A stretch of 64,000 nt of DNA from UBA3824 sp017541145 (GCA_947168365.1 CAMVLO010000008.1:30580-94579), one strand, 5' to 3'; shown: positions 51,542 through 60,384, counted from the stretch's first letter. Notes: a model not told the origin generated them from the sequence alone. Numbers and translations are program-made.

Positions 51542-52912
51542 ATGAGAGAAAAAACATCAGGAATCAATATGCAAGAAGGTCCGGTAGGAATCAACATGAT
51601 AAAATTTGCAATTCCGCTCGCCCTTACCAGCATACTCCAACAACTTTTCAACTCGGCTGACGTTGCAATTGCAGGACATTATGTAGGTTCTGACGCTTTA
51701 GCCTCGGTAGGTGCCAACTCTTCTCTTATCAACTTGTTAATCAATCTTTTCGTCGGACTATCGGTAGGATCCAATGTAATAATAGCGCGACTTATCGGAA
51801 TGAAAGATTTTGACGGCGTAAGAAAATCTGTACACACCTCAATACTTGTAGCACTTTTAGCCGGAATATTTCTGGCAATAGTAGGCTGGATATGCGCCGT
51901 CCCGATTCTAACAGCACTCAATACGCCGCAAGAAATTCTAAGTCAAGCAGTTCTCTACATGCGAATTTATTTCTTAGGAATGCCGTTTACAATGCTTTAC
52001 AACTTTGCATCGGCAATACTCCGCAGCAAAGGCGACACCAAACGTCCGTTGATTGTTTTAACGATTTCCGGAGTAATAAACGTAGCCCTCAATTTACTGT
52101 TTGTTTGTACATTTTCGATGGGCGTAGACGGCGTGGCATTAGCTACAGTTTGCGCTACAGCATTCAGTTCCATAGTTTTGATTGTACTGCTTTGCAAAGA
52201 AAATTCGCCGATACATCTCGACCTCAAACAATTGAAAATACACAAAAAATATCTCGGGAAAATTGCCCAAGTAGGAATCCCGGCAGGCGTACAAGGCATG
52301 GTATTTTCGTTTAGTAACGTTATGATACAAAGCGGTATAAACTCACTTGGAAAAATAGCAATGGCAGGAGCTACCACGGCTCTTAACGCTGAATATTTTA
52401 CATATTACATGGCAGCAGCATTCGGTCATGCGGCTACAAGTTTTCTGTCACAAAACTACGGTGCTAAAAATTACCAACGATGCAAAATTGTCATAAAAAA
52501 AGCATTGTTGCTCGGTACGGTTTTTACACTCGTTTGGTCGTTACCGTATATAATTTTTGCATCAGAATTTTCTTCGATGTATTCGCCGGAAAAAGAGGTA
52601 ATTGATTATGCCGTTATCAGGATTCAACTGATTGTAACATTTCAGTGCATAAACGCTGCTATCGAGATATTTTCGGGCATATTACGTTCGTTGGGATATT
52701 CGGTAGTACCAACCATAATTTGTATAATCGCAATTTGCGGTACACGATTAGTTTGGCTATTTACGATTTTTAGAATTTATCATACATTTGAATGTCTGCA
52801 CACTTGTTATATCGCAAGTTGGGCTATTACATGTATTGCATTAACAATTGCTTTTGTAATTGTACGAAAAAAAACTTATGCAAGGGTTGAACAAGGAAAT
52901 GTAAACTGTTAA
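51542..52912 (+). CDS. MATE-family efflux transporter
   Basis: A 456-residue inner-membrane protein with twelve hydrophobic segments in two similar halves (from MIKFAIPLALTSILQQLFNS and again from IAQVGIPAGVQGMVFSFSNV). Family marks are FNSADVAIAGHYVGSDALAS and GHAATSFLSQNYGAKNYQRC in matching positions of each half. It is a cation-driven exporter of drugs or metabolites of the MATE/NorM/DinF group; the substrate is unknown. The start at 51542 (MREKTSGINMQEG) is preferred because the promoter overlaps the earlier frame opening. A hairpin terminator follows, before tRNA-Arg on the other strand. Confidence 0.92.
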   Translation: MREKTSGINMQEGPVGINMIKFAIPLALTSILQQLFNSADVAIAGHYVGSDALASVGANSSLINLLINLFVGLSVGSNVIIARLIGMKDFDGVRKSVHTSILVALLAGIFLAIVGWICAVPILTALNTPQEILSQAVLYMRIYFLGMPFTMLYNFASAILRSKGDTKRPLIVLTISGVINVALNLLFVCTFSMGVDGVALATVCATAFSSIVLIVLLCKENSPIHLDLKQLKIHKKYLGKIAQVGIPAGVQGMVFSFSNVMIQSGINSLGKIAMAGATTALNAEYFTYYMAAAFGHAATSFLSQNYGAKNYQRCKIVIKKALLLGTVFTLVWSLPYIIFASEFSSMYSPEKEVIDYAVIRIQLIVTFQCINAAIEIFSGILRSLGYSVVPTIICIIAICGTRLVWLFTIFRIYHTFECLHTCYIASWAITCIALTIAFVIVRKKTYARVEQGNVNC

Positions 52913-52923
52913 AAAAAAGAAAA

Positions 52924-52959
52924 CGGATTGACAGCCTGAAAAACAGCAATCCGCTAAAA
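52924..52959 (+). terminator. Terminator after the MATE gene
   Basis: CGGATTG (52924-52930) pairs with CAATCCG (52947-52953). It lies just outside the 3' end of the opposing tRNA-Arg gene and could serve that strand too. Confidence 0.65.
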
Positions 52960-52964
52960 AAAAG

Positions 52965-53036
52965 TAGCCGGGCAGGGAATCGAACCCTGATCTACGGTTT
53001 AGGAAACCGACGTTCTATCCATTGAACTACTCAGCC
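52965..53036 (-). tRNA. tRNA-Arg (anticodon CCT)
   Basis: On the minus strand: D-arm GTTC-AATGGATA-GAAC, anticodon loop TTCCTAA (CCT, reading AGG) and T-arm CAGGG-TTCGATT-CCCTG are sound. The acceptor stem GGCTGAG with CCCGGCT has two G-U pairs and one A-C mismatch, weaker than the other tRNAs here. Discriminator A; 72 nt. Confidence 0.85.
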
Positions 53037-53148
53037 TTTTTCTGAAATCGGGTGCAAAGATAAAAAATAAATTAGTCTTTCCAAACGCTTTTTAGATTTT
53101 TTTAATGAAAATGTAAGAAATAAAAATGGGATGTTCGTTAATTTATTG

Positions 53149-53156
53149 TACCTTTG
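53149..53156 (+). promoter_or_regulatory. -7 promoter element of the FKBP gene
   Basis: TACCTTTG, matching TAnnTTTG, 28 bp before the start codon. Confidence 0.6.
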
Positions 53157-53183
53157 CAACCGTAATCAGATATATTTTAACAG

Positions 53184-53891
53184 ATGAAGATAGAAAAAAA
53201 CAAAGTAGTAGCAGTAAACTACGCTTTAAGAACAGAGGAAAACGGTCCGATTGTAGAACAAACCAAAGATGACAGACTTTTAGAATTTTTGTTTGGCAGA
53301 GGAATGATGCTCCAAAAGTTTGAAGACAACCTCAACGGCAAATCAGAAGGTGACAAAGTAAGTTTCCACCTTACCCCCGAAGAAGGCTACGGCGAATACA
53401 ACAAAGATATCATTGTAGACATCCCACGCAGAGTTTTTGAAGTAGACGGTGTACTCAACGAAAAAATTTGTTTTGTAGGCAATCATATTCCAATGCAAGA
53501 CAACAAAGGTAACCACATGATTGGCAAGATTTTGGAAATCAGTGCTGACTCTGTAAAAATGGATTTCAACCACGATATGGCAGGCAAGGATTTGTATTTT
53601 GAAGTAGAAGTAAAATCAATCCGCGAAGCTACTGAAGAAGAAATCGAACACGGACATGTTCATCATGACGGACATTGCTGTCACGGCGAAGGCGGTTGCC
53701 ACCATCACGACCACGAAGAAGGTGAGCATCACTGCTGCCACGGCAAAGATCACAAACACGAAGACGGTGAGCATCACTGCTGCCACGGCGAGGATCACGA
53801 CCACGAAGACGGCGAACATCACTGCTGTCACGACAAAGATCACGACCATGAAGATGGCGAACATCACTGCTGCCACAAAAATGATAAATAA
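53184..53891 (+). CDS. SlyD-like FKBP peptidyl-prolyl isomerase with His/Cys-rich repeat tail
   Basis: A 235-residue protein. Residues 1-155 are an FKBP domain with an inserted chaperone flap of the SlyD kind (NYALRTEENGPIVEQTKDDR, LEFLFGRGMMLQKFEDNLNG, VSFHLTPEEGYGEYN, VDIPRRVFEVDG). The last 80 residues are almost all His, Cys, Asp, Glu, Gly and Lys, with a 15-residue unit (EGEHHCCHGKDHKHE type) repeated about 3.6 times. E. coli SlyD has a shorter His/Cys tail that binds nickel and supplies hydrogenase maturation, so metal storage or delivery is likely. No hydrogenase or urease genes are near. It has its own promoter and terminator. Confidence 0.9.
   Translation: MKIEKNKVVAVNYALRTEENGPIVEQTKDDRLLEFLFGRGMMLQKFEDNLNGKSEGDKVSFHLTPEEGYGEYNKDIIVDIPRRVFEVDGVLNEKICFVGNHIPMQDNKGNHMIGKILEISADSVKMDFNHDMAGKDLYFEVEVKSIREATEEEIEHGHVHHDGHCCHGEGGCHHHDHEEGEHHCCHGKDHKHEDGEHHCCHGEDHDHEDGEHHCCHDKDHDHEDGEHHCCHKNDK
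53718..53888 (+). repeat. 45-bp in-frame tandem repeat in the FKBP tail
   Basis: Units start at 53718, 53763 and 53808, with a partial fourth at 53853. Each encodes a variant of D/E-G-E-H-H-C-C-H-x-x-D-H-x-H-E. The copies are nearly identical at the DNA level, so the copy number may change by slippage or recombination. Confidence 0.8.
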
Positions 53892-53902
53892 TTTCAAAAA
53901 AG

Positions 53903-53933
53903 CACGGATTTTTCTAAAAAGTCCGTGTTTTTT
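53903..53933 (+). terminator. Terminator after the FKBP gene
   Basis: CACGGA (53903-53908) pairs with TCCGTG (53922-53927), extended by A-T pairs of the loop, then TTTTTTT. Confidence 0.75.
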
Positions 53934-53985
53934 TATTTAACATCTTTTCGATTAAAAATATCCTACGCCCCGAAAAATCAATAAA

Positions 53986-55065
53986 TTACAATTCAAACAT
54001 CTCGAAATCGTCGCTGTGGGCGCTAAGCATTTTACCAAGGTCGTCGGGATTGGTATGCGTTATGAAAATCTGTCCGAATGTTTCGTCTTTCAAAATCAAA
54101 TCCACAATTGAATCAACTCGCTGCGGATCAAGCTTATCAAAAATATCGTCCAACAACAAAATCGGTTTTTTACCAAAACGACCGAGAAACGAATATTGTG
54201 CAAGTTTCAACGCCGTAAGATATGTTTTTTGCTGACCTTGTGAACCGCAATTTTTTATCGGTAAGTCATCAATCTTGAAAATCAAATCATCCTTGTGTGC
54301 GCCGCTGCTTGTGTACTGCAAAAACTGGTCACGATTGAGATTGCGTTTCAAAAGCTCTTCCATCGTTTCTGAATGCAATTGCGACTGATATTCCAAAGTA
54401 GGCTTTTCGTTGCCGGAAACCGAAATTTTGGCGTAATATTTCTGAAATTCATCCACAAAATCTTCCACAAATTTCTTGCGATTGTTGTAAAGCAAAGCTC
54501 CGTTTGAGATAAGATGCTGATCCCACATCTCAAGCAAAATTGGGTCGGCAACTCCGTTTGGAGCTGTTTTCAGAATTTTATTACGCTGAATTAAAGCACG
54601 ACCGTAATTTTGTAAAGCAACAAGATGGTTGCCGTCAAACTGCGAAAGTGCAGAATCCAAAAATTTGCGACGCTCGGCACTACCGTCAAGTATCAATTTT
54701 ATATCTTGCGGACTTATAAGCACCAAAGGCAAAAGTCCGATATGCGAACTTATTTTGTCGTACTCTTTGTCGTTGCGTTTCAAGGACTTACCTTTTGACT
54801 GCGAAAACGATAAAACAATAATTTCATCCATGCCGTCTACCTCGTAAACACCTCGCAACGAAAAAAATTCACCGCCGTTACGAATATTCTGAGAATCAGA
54901 CGGATTGATAAAACTTTTGCTAAACGACAAATAATACAGCGCATCCAAAACGTTGGTCTTCCCTACCCCGTTTTTTCCAACAAAACAATTTATCTTTTTT
55001 GTAAAAGAAAATTCACGCTGTTCGTGGTTCTTAAAATTTATAATATTAAGTTTTTTGATGCGCAT
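53986..55065 (-). CDS. recF: DNA recombination and repair protein RecF
   Basis: A 359-residue SMC-like ATPase that loads RecA at single-strand gaps through RecFOR. It opens MRIKKLNIINFKNH, has Walker A GKNGVGKTNVLDALYYLSF, signature region LISPQDIKLILDGSAERRKFLD with the RecF SPEDL-like block, CGSQGQQKTYLTALKLAQY as ABC signature and Walker B ILLLDDIFDKLD. It lies 3 bp downstream of dnaX on the same strand, so the two replication and repair genes are co-transcribed; unlike in many bacteria it is not beside dnaA and dnaN here. Confidence 0.96.
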   Translation of the reverse strand: MRIKKLNIINFKNHEQREFSFTKKINCFVGKNGVGKTNVLDALYYLSFSKSFINPSDSQNIRNGGEFFSLRGVYEVDGMDEIIVLSFSQSKGKSLKRNDKEYDKISSHIGLLPLVLISPQDIKLILDGSAERRKFLDSALSQFDGNHLVALQNYGRALIQRNKILKTAPNGVADPILLEMWDQHLISNGALLYNNRKKFVEDFVDEFQKYYAKISVSGNEKPTLEYQSQLHSETMEELLKRNLNRDQFLQYTSSGAHKDDLIFKIDDLPIKNCGSQGQQKTYLTALKLAQYSFLGRFGKKPILLLDDIFDKLDPQRVDSIVDLILKDETFGQIFITHTNPDDLGKMLSAHSDDFEMFEL

Positions 55066-55068
55066 ATT

Positions 55069-56853
55069 CTATTGGAAATCAAGGTTTAAATCTTGTTTCA
55101 AAACACCAAGATTGCTATTTTGTTCGTTCAGAAACTGAAATTTGTCGGTATCGGTATAAACTGTTTTGCGCTGTACAGTAGGGTCTACTTTTGTAACAAT
55201 TTCTATTTTACCGTTATGTAATTGTTGTCTTACATAGTTTACAAATCCCGTTTTTACTTCGTTGATTGCATCTTGCTGAAGCGAATTAACAAGTGTCATC
55301 TCCAAAACATAATTATCCTTGATTTCCGGAATCGATTCGGTAAATATGGCGTGAAGTCTTGGTTTTTTGGTTTTGTAAATATTTGCAAGTTTGCCCCAAA
55401 GTTCTACAACTTGATCCATTGTAAAATCCTGAGTTTCATTTACTACTTGTACTTGTTGTGACTGTTGGGCTTGTTGCTGTTTCTGCATATCCGCTTGCTT
55501 TTGATTGTTGCGGAACTGCATGTAATTTTTGATACTTATATTGTTGATTCCCGCAGTATTAAGAGGTTTTGACTCTTGAACGGGAGCCGAAACCGTAACA
55601 TGTGCAGCCGGCTTTGAAACCGGAGTTTCTGTCTGAGGAGTTGCAACTTGCTGTGCTACAGGTTGCTGTACCGGGTGTGCAACTTGTTGTGGTTGTGCAG
55701 GTTGCTGTTGCGGCTGAATTGCTACTTGCTGAACCGGTGCAACGGGTTGTGCCGAAATTTTGCCTCCGATATTACAAAGTTGCATCAACATCAATTCCAC
55801 CAAAAGACGTTTGTTTTTGGAATCGCGGTAATCAAGGTCGCAACGGTTTGTAATATTCAATGCTGTATACAAAAACTGAATGCTAACTTCCTGAGCCTGT
55901 TGCTTGTAACGGTCACGAATATCGGCGCCGACTTCCAACAATTGTAATGTTGCCTCGTCGCGACAAACCATAATATCACGAAGATGTTGTGCAAGACCCG
56001 TTACAAAATGGTGAGCATCAAACCCTTTGTTGAGAATCTCATTAAATGTCAACAACGAATTTGTAACATCGCCGGCTTTGAAATATTCCACGAGTTTGAA
56101 ATAATACTCGTAGTCAAGCACATTCAGATTGTTGATAACGTCTTGATATGTAAACTTTTTGCCGGAAAAACTTACAATCTGGTCGAAAAACGACAATGCA
56201 TCACGCATACCGCCGTCAGCCTTTTGAGCAATTACATTCAGACCGTTCGGATCGGCTTCAATACCTTCTTTTTCAGCAAGTTTTTGCAGATGTCCAACTA
56301 TGTTTTCAACCTTCATTCTATTGAAGTCGAAAATCTGGCAACGCGACAAAATAGTCGGCAAAATCTTGTGTTTTTCGGTAGTAGCAAGGATAAATTTGGC
56401 ATGAGCCGGCGGTTCTTCCAACGTCTTGAGAAAGGCATTGAAAGCCGCAGTTGACAACATGTGAACCTCGTCGACGATATAAATCGAATACTTTCCGACT
56501 TGCGGCGGTATTCTCACCTTGTCAATAAGCTGACGGATATCTTCCACCGAGTTGTTTGACGCGGCATCGAGTTCATGGATATTGTAAGAACGGTTTTCGT
56601 TGAACGCACGGCATGATTCACACTCATTGCATGCTTCCATTTCGGGCGAAAGGTTCATGCAATTGATAGTTTTCGCAAAAATTCTGGCGCACGTGGTTTT
56701 ACCAACACCTCGCGGTCCGCAAAACAAATAAGCCTGTGCCAGCTGATTGTTCTTGATTGCGTTTTTTAGTGTTGCCGTAATGCTCTCCTGCCCTACCACT
56801 GTGTCAAAAGTGGTTGGACGGTATTTGCGTGCCGATACGATAAAGTTCTCCAT
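55069..56853 (-). CDS. dnaX: DNA polymerase III subunit gamma/tau
   Basis: A 594-residue clamp-loader ATPase. The AAA domain has Walker A CGPRGVGKTTCARIF, a zinc module with Cys in NCMNLSPEMEACNECESCRA, Walker B YIVDEVHMLS and sensor SRCQIFDFNR. Domain III ends near residue 360. A Gln/Pro/Ala-rich flexible region (about 375-480) leads to a C-terminal tau-like domain of about 115 residues. It holds the polymerase core and helicase contacts in tau proteins. The linker is low in complexity. A TAAATTTG box on the minus strand (56886-56879) is probably the promoter of dnaX-recF. Confidence 0.95.
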   Translation of the reverse strand: MENFIVSARKYRPTTFDTVVGQESITATLKNAIKNNQLAQAYLFCGPRGVGKTTCARIFAKTINCMNLSPEMEACNECESCRAFNENRSYNIHELDAASNNSVEDIRQLIDKVRIPPQVGKYSIYIVDEVHMLSTAAFNAFLKTLEEPPAHAKFILATTEKHKILPTILSRCQIFDFNRMKVENIVGHLQKLAEKEGIEADPNGLNVIAQKADGGMRDALSFFDQIVSFSGKKFTYQDVINNLNVLDYEYYFKLVEYFKAGDVTNSLLTFNEILNKGFDAHHFVTGLAQHLRDIMVCRDEATLQLLEVGADIRDRYKQQAQEVSIQFLYTALNITNRCDLDYRDSKNKRLLVELMLMQLCNIGGKISAQPVAPVQQVAIQPQQQPAQPQQVAHPVQQPVAQQVATPQTETPVSKPAAHVTVSAPVQESKPLNTAGINNISIKNYMQFRNNQKQADMQKQQQAQQSQQVQVVNETQDFTMDQVVELWGKLANIYKTKKPRLHAIFTESIPEIKDNYVLEMTLVNSLQQDAINEVKTGFVNYVRQQLHNGKIEIVTKVDPTVQRKTVYTDTDKFQFLNEQNSNLGVLKQDLNLDFQ

Positions 56854-56937
56854 GATTTTTTACCTTGTTTACAGATAGCAAATTTAATTTTTTTTTCGCT
56901 GATTACGAAATTTTTGAAACGTTTTTGAGTGATGTTT

Positions 56938-58380
56938 TTACTTCTTTTTGACAATCAACGATTTAACAAATTCCAACGATTCAGTTAATACCACAGATTT
57001 CATAAGTTTCAACATCAAAAAATAAACCGATGCTGTTACAATAATTTTTATCACGAGTTTTACATAAATATTGCTAAACACGCTACTTGCAAAATACGCT
57101 GCAAAAAGCGCAATCAAAACCGAAACAAAAAACGGCATGATGTTCACAAAAATATCTTTGATTGTAACGCCGTTGATTCGATGTACAAAATAGTAAAGAA
57201 ATCCCATACACAACAGATTTACAGCTACATAAATCGATGTCATAACCTTGATACCGTATTCAAACGAGAAACAAACAACTATAATTTGTAAAATACATGT
57301 AACAATCACGCAAAACATCAATGCTCCTGACTGTCCGCTGCTCAAAATCTGTTTCTGAAAAAGTTTTGCAAACGGGAAAAATCCGCCCCAAATACACAGA
57401 ATTGTCATCAAATCAGCACTTTCTGCCCATTTGTTTTCTATCGTAATTTCAATAAATTCTGGCGCAATAAGTCCGAGTCCGAACATACACGGAAACGAAA
57501 TAAAAACCGTGGTTTGCATCAATTTGTTGAAAACTTGTAACAATCTGCTTTTGTCGGATTTTGCCAAAACAGGTTGCATAACATTCTCGATAGCAAGCGA
57601 AATTGTCTGAGTACCGATATTTGTCCACTTGTAAGCCTGAGTGTAAATTCCGACATCGTGTTTTGAATAAAAACGCCCCAAAAGTACGTTGAAAAAGTTG
57701 TCGTTAAGTATTTGGAATATAATGGTAATCAACAATTTAATAGAAAACGGCAGCATCTCAACAACCGGTTTTAGAGAGATATTGAAACTTGGTCTGAACA
57801 GCGAAAAAAACCAAAACATCACGGTTGTTACAAAAACATAAACCACATTCATCGCCGCTATTCCCCAGTAAGCCAAACCGTTGAAAGCCATTGTTAATGC
57901 TACTATTCCCGAAATCAAAGATGCCGTAAGTGTACTTTTTGACATCTCTTTCACTTTGAGATTTTTAAACAAATAGGCATTGTGCGCCGTGCCCAAACTG
58001 CTGAACAAAAACGACAAAAACATAAACCGTCCCAAGCCTACAAGTTCGGGAGTATTGTAAAAATCAGCAATATACGGAACTGTAAAAAAAAGTGTAAGAT
58101 AAAGCAAAACACCAATTCCGGAACTTGTCCAAAACACTGCATTGTAATCGGTGTCAGTTACATCTTTTTTGTTGGTGATCGCGGAACGAAAACCGCCTTC
58201 CTGAATGGCATTGGCAAGTGCGGAAAAAATTGTTAACATCCCAACCATGCCATAATCGCTGACATCCAGCAATCTGGCAAGGAAAATTCCAAAACAAAGG
58301 TTTAACAATTGTTGGGTGACGTTGCTGATTCCTCCCCAAAACAAACCTTTTGCAGCCGTATTTTTCAGATTTTCATCCAC
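56938..58380 (-). CDS. Polysaccharide flippase (Wzx/TuaB-like, MOP superfamily)
   Basis: A 480-residue polytopic protein of the oligosaccharide-lipid flippase group. It starts AAKGLFWGGISNVTQQLLNL, followed by FGIFLARLLDVSDYGMVGML and GGFRSAITNKKDVTDTDYNA, which are typical of the TuaB/WzxC branch, and has 12-14 hydrophobic segments. It should move undecaprenyl-linked repeat units to the periplasmic face. There is no polymerase or glycosyltransferase next to it; the nearest glycan genes are 13 kb to the left. A TAATTTTG box on the minus strand (58412-58405) is a likely promoter. Confidence 0.9.
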   Translation of the reverse strand: MDENLKNTAAKGLFWGGISNVTQQLLNLCFGIFLARLLDVSDYGMVGMLTIFSALANAIQEGGFRSAITNKKDVTDTDYNAVFWTSSGIGVLLYLTLFFTVPYIADFYNTPELVGLGRFMFLSFLFSSLGTAHNAYLFKNLKVKEMSKSTLTASLISGIVALTMAFNGLAYWGIAAMNVVYVFVTTVMFWFFSLFRPSFNISLKPVVEMLPFSIKLLITIIFQILNDNFFNVLLGRFYSKHDVGIYTQAYKWTNIGTQTISLAIENVMQPVLAKSDKSRLLQVFNKLMQTTVFISFPCMFGLGLIAPEFIEITIENKWAESADLMTILCIWGGFFPFAKLFQKQILSSGQSGALMFCVIVTCILQIIVVCFSFEYGIKVMTSIYVAVNLLCMGFLYYFVHRINGVTIKDIFVNIMPFFVSVLIALFAAYFASSVFSNIYVKLVIKIIVTASVYFLMLKLMKSVVLTESLEFVKSLIVKKK

Positions 58381-58602
58381 TATTTATTATTTGATTTTGA
58401 TAGGCAAAATTACGGAAAAAATATGGAAAAACAGTATATATAACAAAATTTATTTTTTTATTTGAATTATAATATATAAATTCGCAAAGAATTACAAATC
58501 TATACAATTGTTTAATTTACACTATTTTCTAATAATGCAAAAATTTGTTGATTAACCTATTCGCAGTTCAACAAATTGTACGTCTGAGAATTATATATAA
58601 TT

Positions 58603-58634
58603 CTTGAAAATTAAAAATTAAATTTATAATTTTG
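58603..58634 (+). promoter_or_regulatory. Bacteroidota-type promoter directly before a hairpin
   Basis: CTTG (58603-58606, one mismatch to TTTG), 20 bp, TAATTTTG (58627-58634). Transcription would begin at about 58638, within the 5' arm of the hairpin at 58637. Confidence 0.6.
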
Positions 58635-58636
58635 CG

Positions 58637-58676
58637 CCGGAGCAATTTCTTTAAAAGTTGTTCCGGTATTTTTTTG
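58637..58676 (+). terminator. Leader hairpin with T-run (possible attenuator)
   Basis: CCGGAGCAA (58637-58645) pairs with TTGTTCCGG (58658-58666; one G-U pair) and is followed by TATTTTTTTG. It looks like a terminator, yet it stands about 75 bp before the coding sequence and just after its promoter. No rightward gene upstream needs terminating here. Attenuation, a tiny RNA or a stabilising 5' hairpin are all possible. Confidence 0.6.
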
Positions 58677-58752
58677 TACTTTCATTCAATAAAAGTCAAC
58701 AACATAACACAAAGATTTACAACAATTTGCAGCAGAAACACATAACAAAATA

Positions 58753-59259
58753 ATGAGAAAAATAACTTCACTTTTATTGTTGACAGCCACTATGATATTT
58801 GCAGGCTGCGCAAATCACGAAATTCATCACTACGATTGCCCAAATATCGGAATCTCTTACGACGGTTTTGAAAACGTAAATGTAAAAGACAACGACGGCG
58901 AATTATACAACGTTTTTTGGGATGATTTGGGTTTTCTAATTCAAAAAATAGATTACGACGATTTGGATTCCAACACAAATTTTATGAAAATCCTGAACGA
59001 CAAAACCCAACAAATCGCAATCAATAAAAAAATAAATATCACAAATCAAAACATCGAAAATTTTGAAACTAATTCACTTACCGGCATTTACACAATGGGA
59101 GCCGGCGACGGAAAGGGTATTTCTTGGATTTTTGGTGTTGCAGAACCAAGTCACGAAGAAACCGGATATTTGTTTTTTTTCACAATTTCTTACACAAAAG
59201 ACACTGAACTAACGGCAAAAAACGTTGTATTGAAAAGTATTGAACTAATAAAACAATAA
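58753..59259 (+). CDS. Secreted lipoprotein of unknown function
   Basis: A 168-residue protein with a lipoprotein signal (IFAGC, Cys19) and a mature part without a family I recognise. The second half is a mixed alpha/beta sequence ending in LFFFTISYTKDTELTAKNVV and LKSIELIKQ. It is the first of two adjacent genes (8-bp gap) whose products have the same layout and similar C-terminal ends, so they may be distant paralogues. The leader carries the promoter-hairpin element at 58603-58676. Confidence 0.7.
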   Translation: MRKITSLLLLTATMIFAGCANHEIHHYDCPNIGISYDGFENVNVKDNDGELYNVFWDDLGFLIQKIDYDDLDSNTNFMKILNDKTQQIAINKKINITNQNIENFETNSLTGIYTMGAGDGKGISWIFGVAEPSHEETGYLFFFTISYTKDTELTAKNVVLKSIELIKQ

Positions 59260-59267
59260 TCAAAAAG

Positions 59268-59765
59268 ATGAAGAAAATATTATTTATAATGCTATTTGCC
59301 TTAGTAGCAATAGTTTCCAACGCACAAAAAATTTATACCGACGAAGGTCACGGTATCAAATTTTCAGGTCCGAAAGGTTTGGAAGTAAAATCCACCAACG
59401 ACAATTCATGGATAGCTGAAAGTCAGGATTTCGCAATTTTTGTGCAAGTTTATACCGTTGAAAATCAGGACGCAATGAAAGATTTGATGGTTCATATTAT
59501 TAAAAATACTGTCAACGGAACCGATTTTGATTCCGACAAAGTGGAAAGCCATGATCAAGCCACCGAACTTTTGGAAGGTGTATATTTTGATAATGTTGAA
59601 AATCAAAGACTTGCAATGGGAATGATTTTTGGTTTTTTAACGGCAAAAGCGGCTCAAACTTTTCCTTTAAACATCCTTTACTACAATATCACTTACAAAA
59701 ATAAGATTAAAAATATTGTGTACCAAACAGTTTTGCCGTCAATAAAATCTATTCAAGAGAATTAG
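59268..59765 (+). CDS. Secreted protein of unknown function
   Basis: A 165-residue protein with a type I signal peptide (MKKILFIMLFALVAIVSNAQ) and no lipobox. After the cleavage site the sequence (KIYTDEGHGIKFSGPKGLEV, then STNDNSWIAESQDFAIFVQV) suggests a small mixed alpha/beta fold. The C-terminal ILYYNITYKNKIKNIVYQTV and PSIKSIQEN can be lined up with the end of the upstream lipoprotein. Its role is unknown. It is probably co-transcribed with that gene, and a perfect 11-bp inverted repeat follows. Confidence 0.7.
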   Translation: MKKILFIMLFALVAIVSNAQKIYTDEGHGIKFSGPKGLEVKSTNDNSWIAESQDFAIFVQVYTVENQDAMKDLMVHIIKNTVNGTDFDSDKVESHDQATELLEGVYFDNVENQRLAMGMIFGFLTAKAAQTFPLNILYYNITYKNKIKNIVYQTVLPSIKSIQEN

Positions 59766-59775
59766 AATTTTTTCA

Positions 59776-59816
59776 ACCACGAAAAATTCAGAATTTTTTT
59801 CAAAGTTTTTCGTGGT
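59776..59816. terminator. Perfect 11-bp inverted repeat, probable bidirectional terminator
   Basis: ACCACGAAAAA (59776-59786) pairs exactly with TTTTTCGTGGT (59806-59816). It lies between the convergent secreted-protein and GNAT genes, without a classic T-run outside the arms. Confidence 0.6.
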
Positions 59817-59853
59817 ATGAAAAAAATCACGAAACTTAAAATTCCGATTTTTA

Positions 59854-60300
59854 TTATTTTTCCATTGAAACCCATGAAAATCCGTTTTCTAATTTCTCGG
59901 TTTTGAATGTCTTGAAACCTTCTCTTTCGTAAAATGAAAACGAACTTTTCATATCGCCGCACGTGCTGAGCCATACGCGATTGTGCGGCAAAAGATCTTG
60001 TATTTTGTGCAAAAGTATCCGACCGTAACCGTTTCGCTGATATTCCGGCAATACCATAAGCCGTCCGACGTACAAGGAATCGTTTTCTACTTGTCCTCGC
60101 ACTGAACCGATAATTTTGCCGTTGTTATCAACCATTTTCAAAACTGTAAATTTAGGAAAGTCTTCTAATGCCTCGCTCAACGTTTCTTTCAGATTTGGTG
60201 CATCAAGCCAATTAAGTGCTTCGCCCACAGGTAAAAAGGCTTTGTACTGAAGTTCCAAAATTTCGGGAACGTCTTCTTTGGTTGCAATTTCTATTTTCAT
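59854..60300 (-). CDS. GNAT-family N-acetyltransferase
   Basis: A 148-residue acetyltransferase with the standard GNAT layout: MKIEIATKEDVPEILELQYK at the start, GSVRGQVENDSLYVGRLMVL in the middle, and the acetyl-CoA loop PEYQRNGYGRILL followed by FYEREGFKTFKTE at the end. The substrate is unknown. It stands alone on the minus strand between the secreted-protein pair and map. Confidence 0.88.
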   Translation of the reverse strand: MKIEIATKEDVPEILELQYKAFLPVGEALNWLDAPNLKETLSEALEDFPKFTVLKMVDNNGKIIGSVRGQVENDSLYVGRLMVLPEYQRNGYGRILLHKIQDLLPHNRVWLSTCGDMKSSFSFYEREGFKTFKTEKLENGFSWVSMEK

Positions 60301-60384
60301 TTGATTTTTTTACTTTTTAATTGACTGCAAATATATACAAAAAATAAGTTAAACAAGGATGTAGTATAATTTCTGTCAAAAAAA

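Larger units (their letters stand above)
58381..58752. other. Intergenic region between the flippase and secreted-protein genes
   Basis: 372 bp, very A/T-rich. It holds the minus-strand flippase promoter near its left end and, on the plus strand, a promoter-like pair followed at once by a hairpin with a T-run (58603-58676). No open frame of note. Confidence 0.6.
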
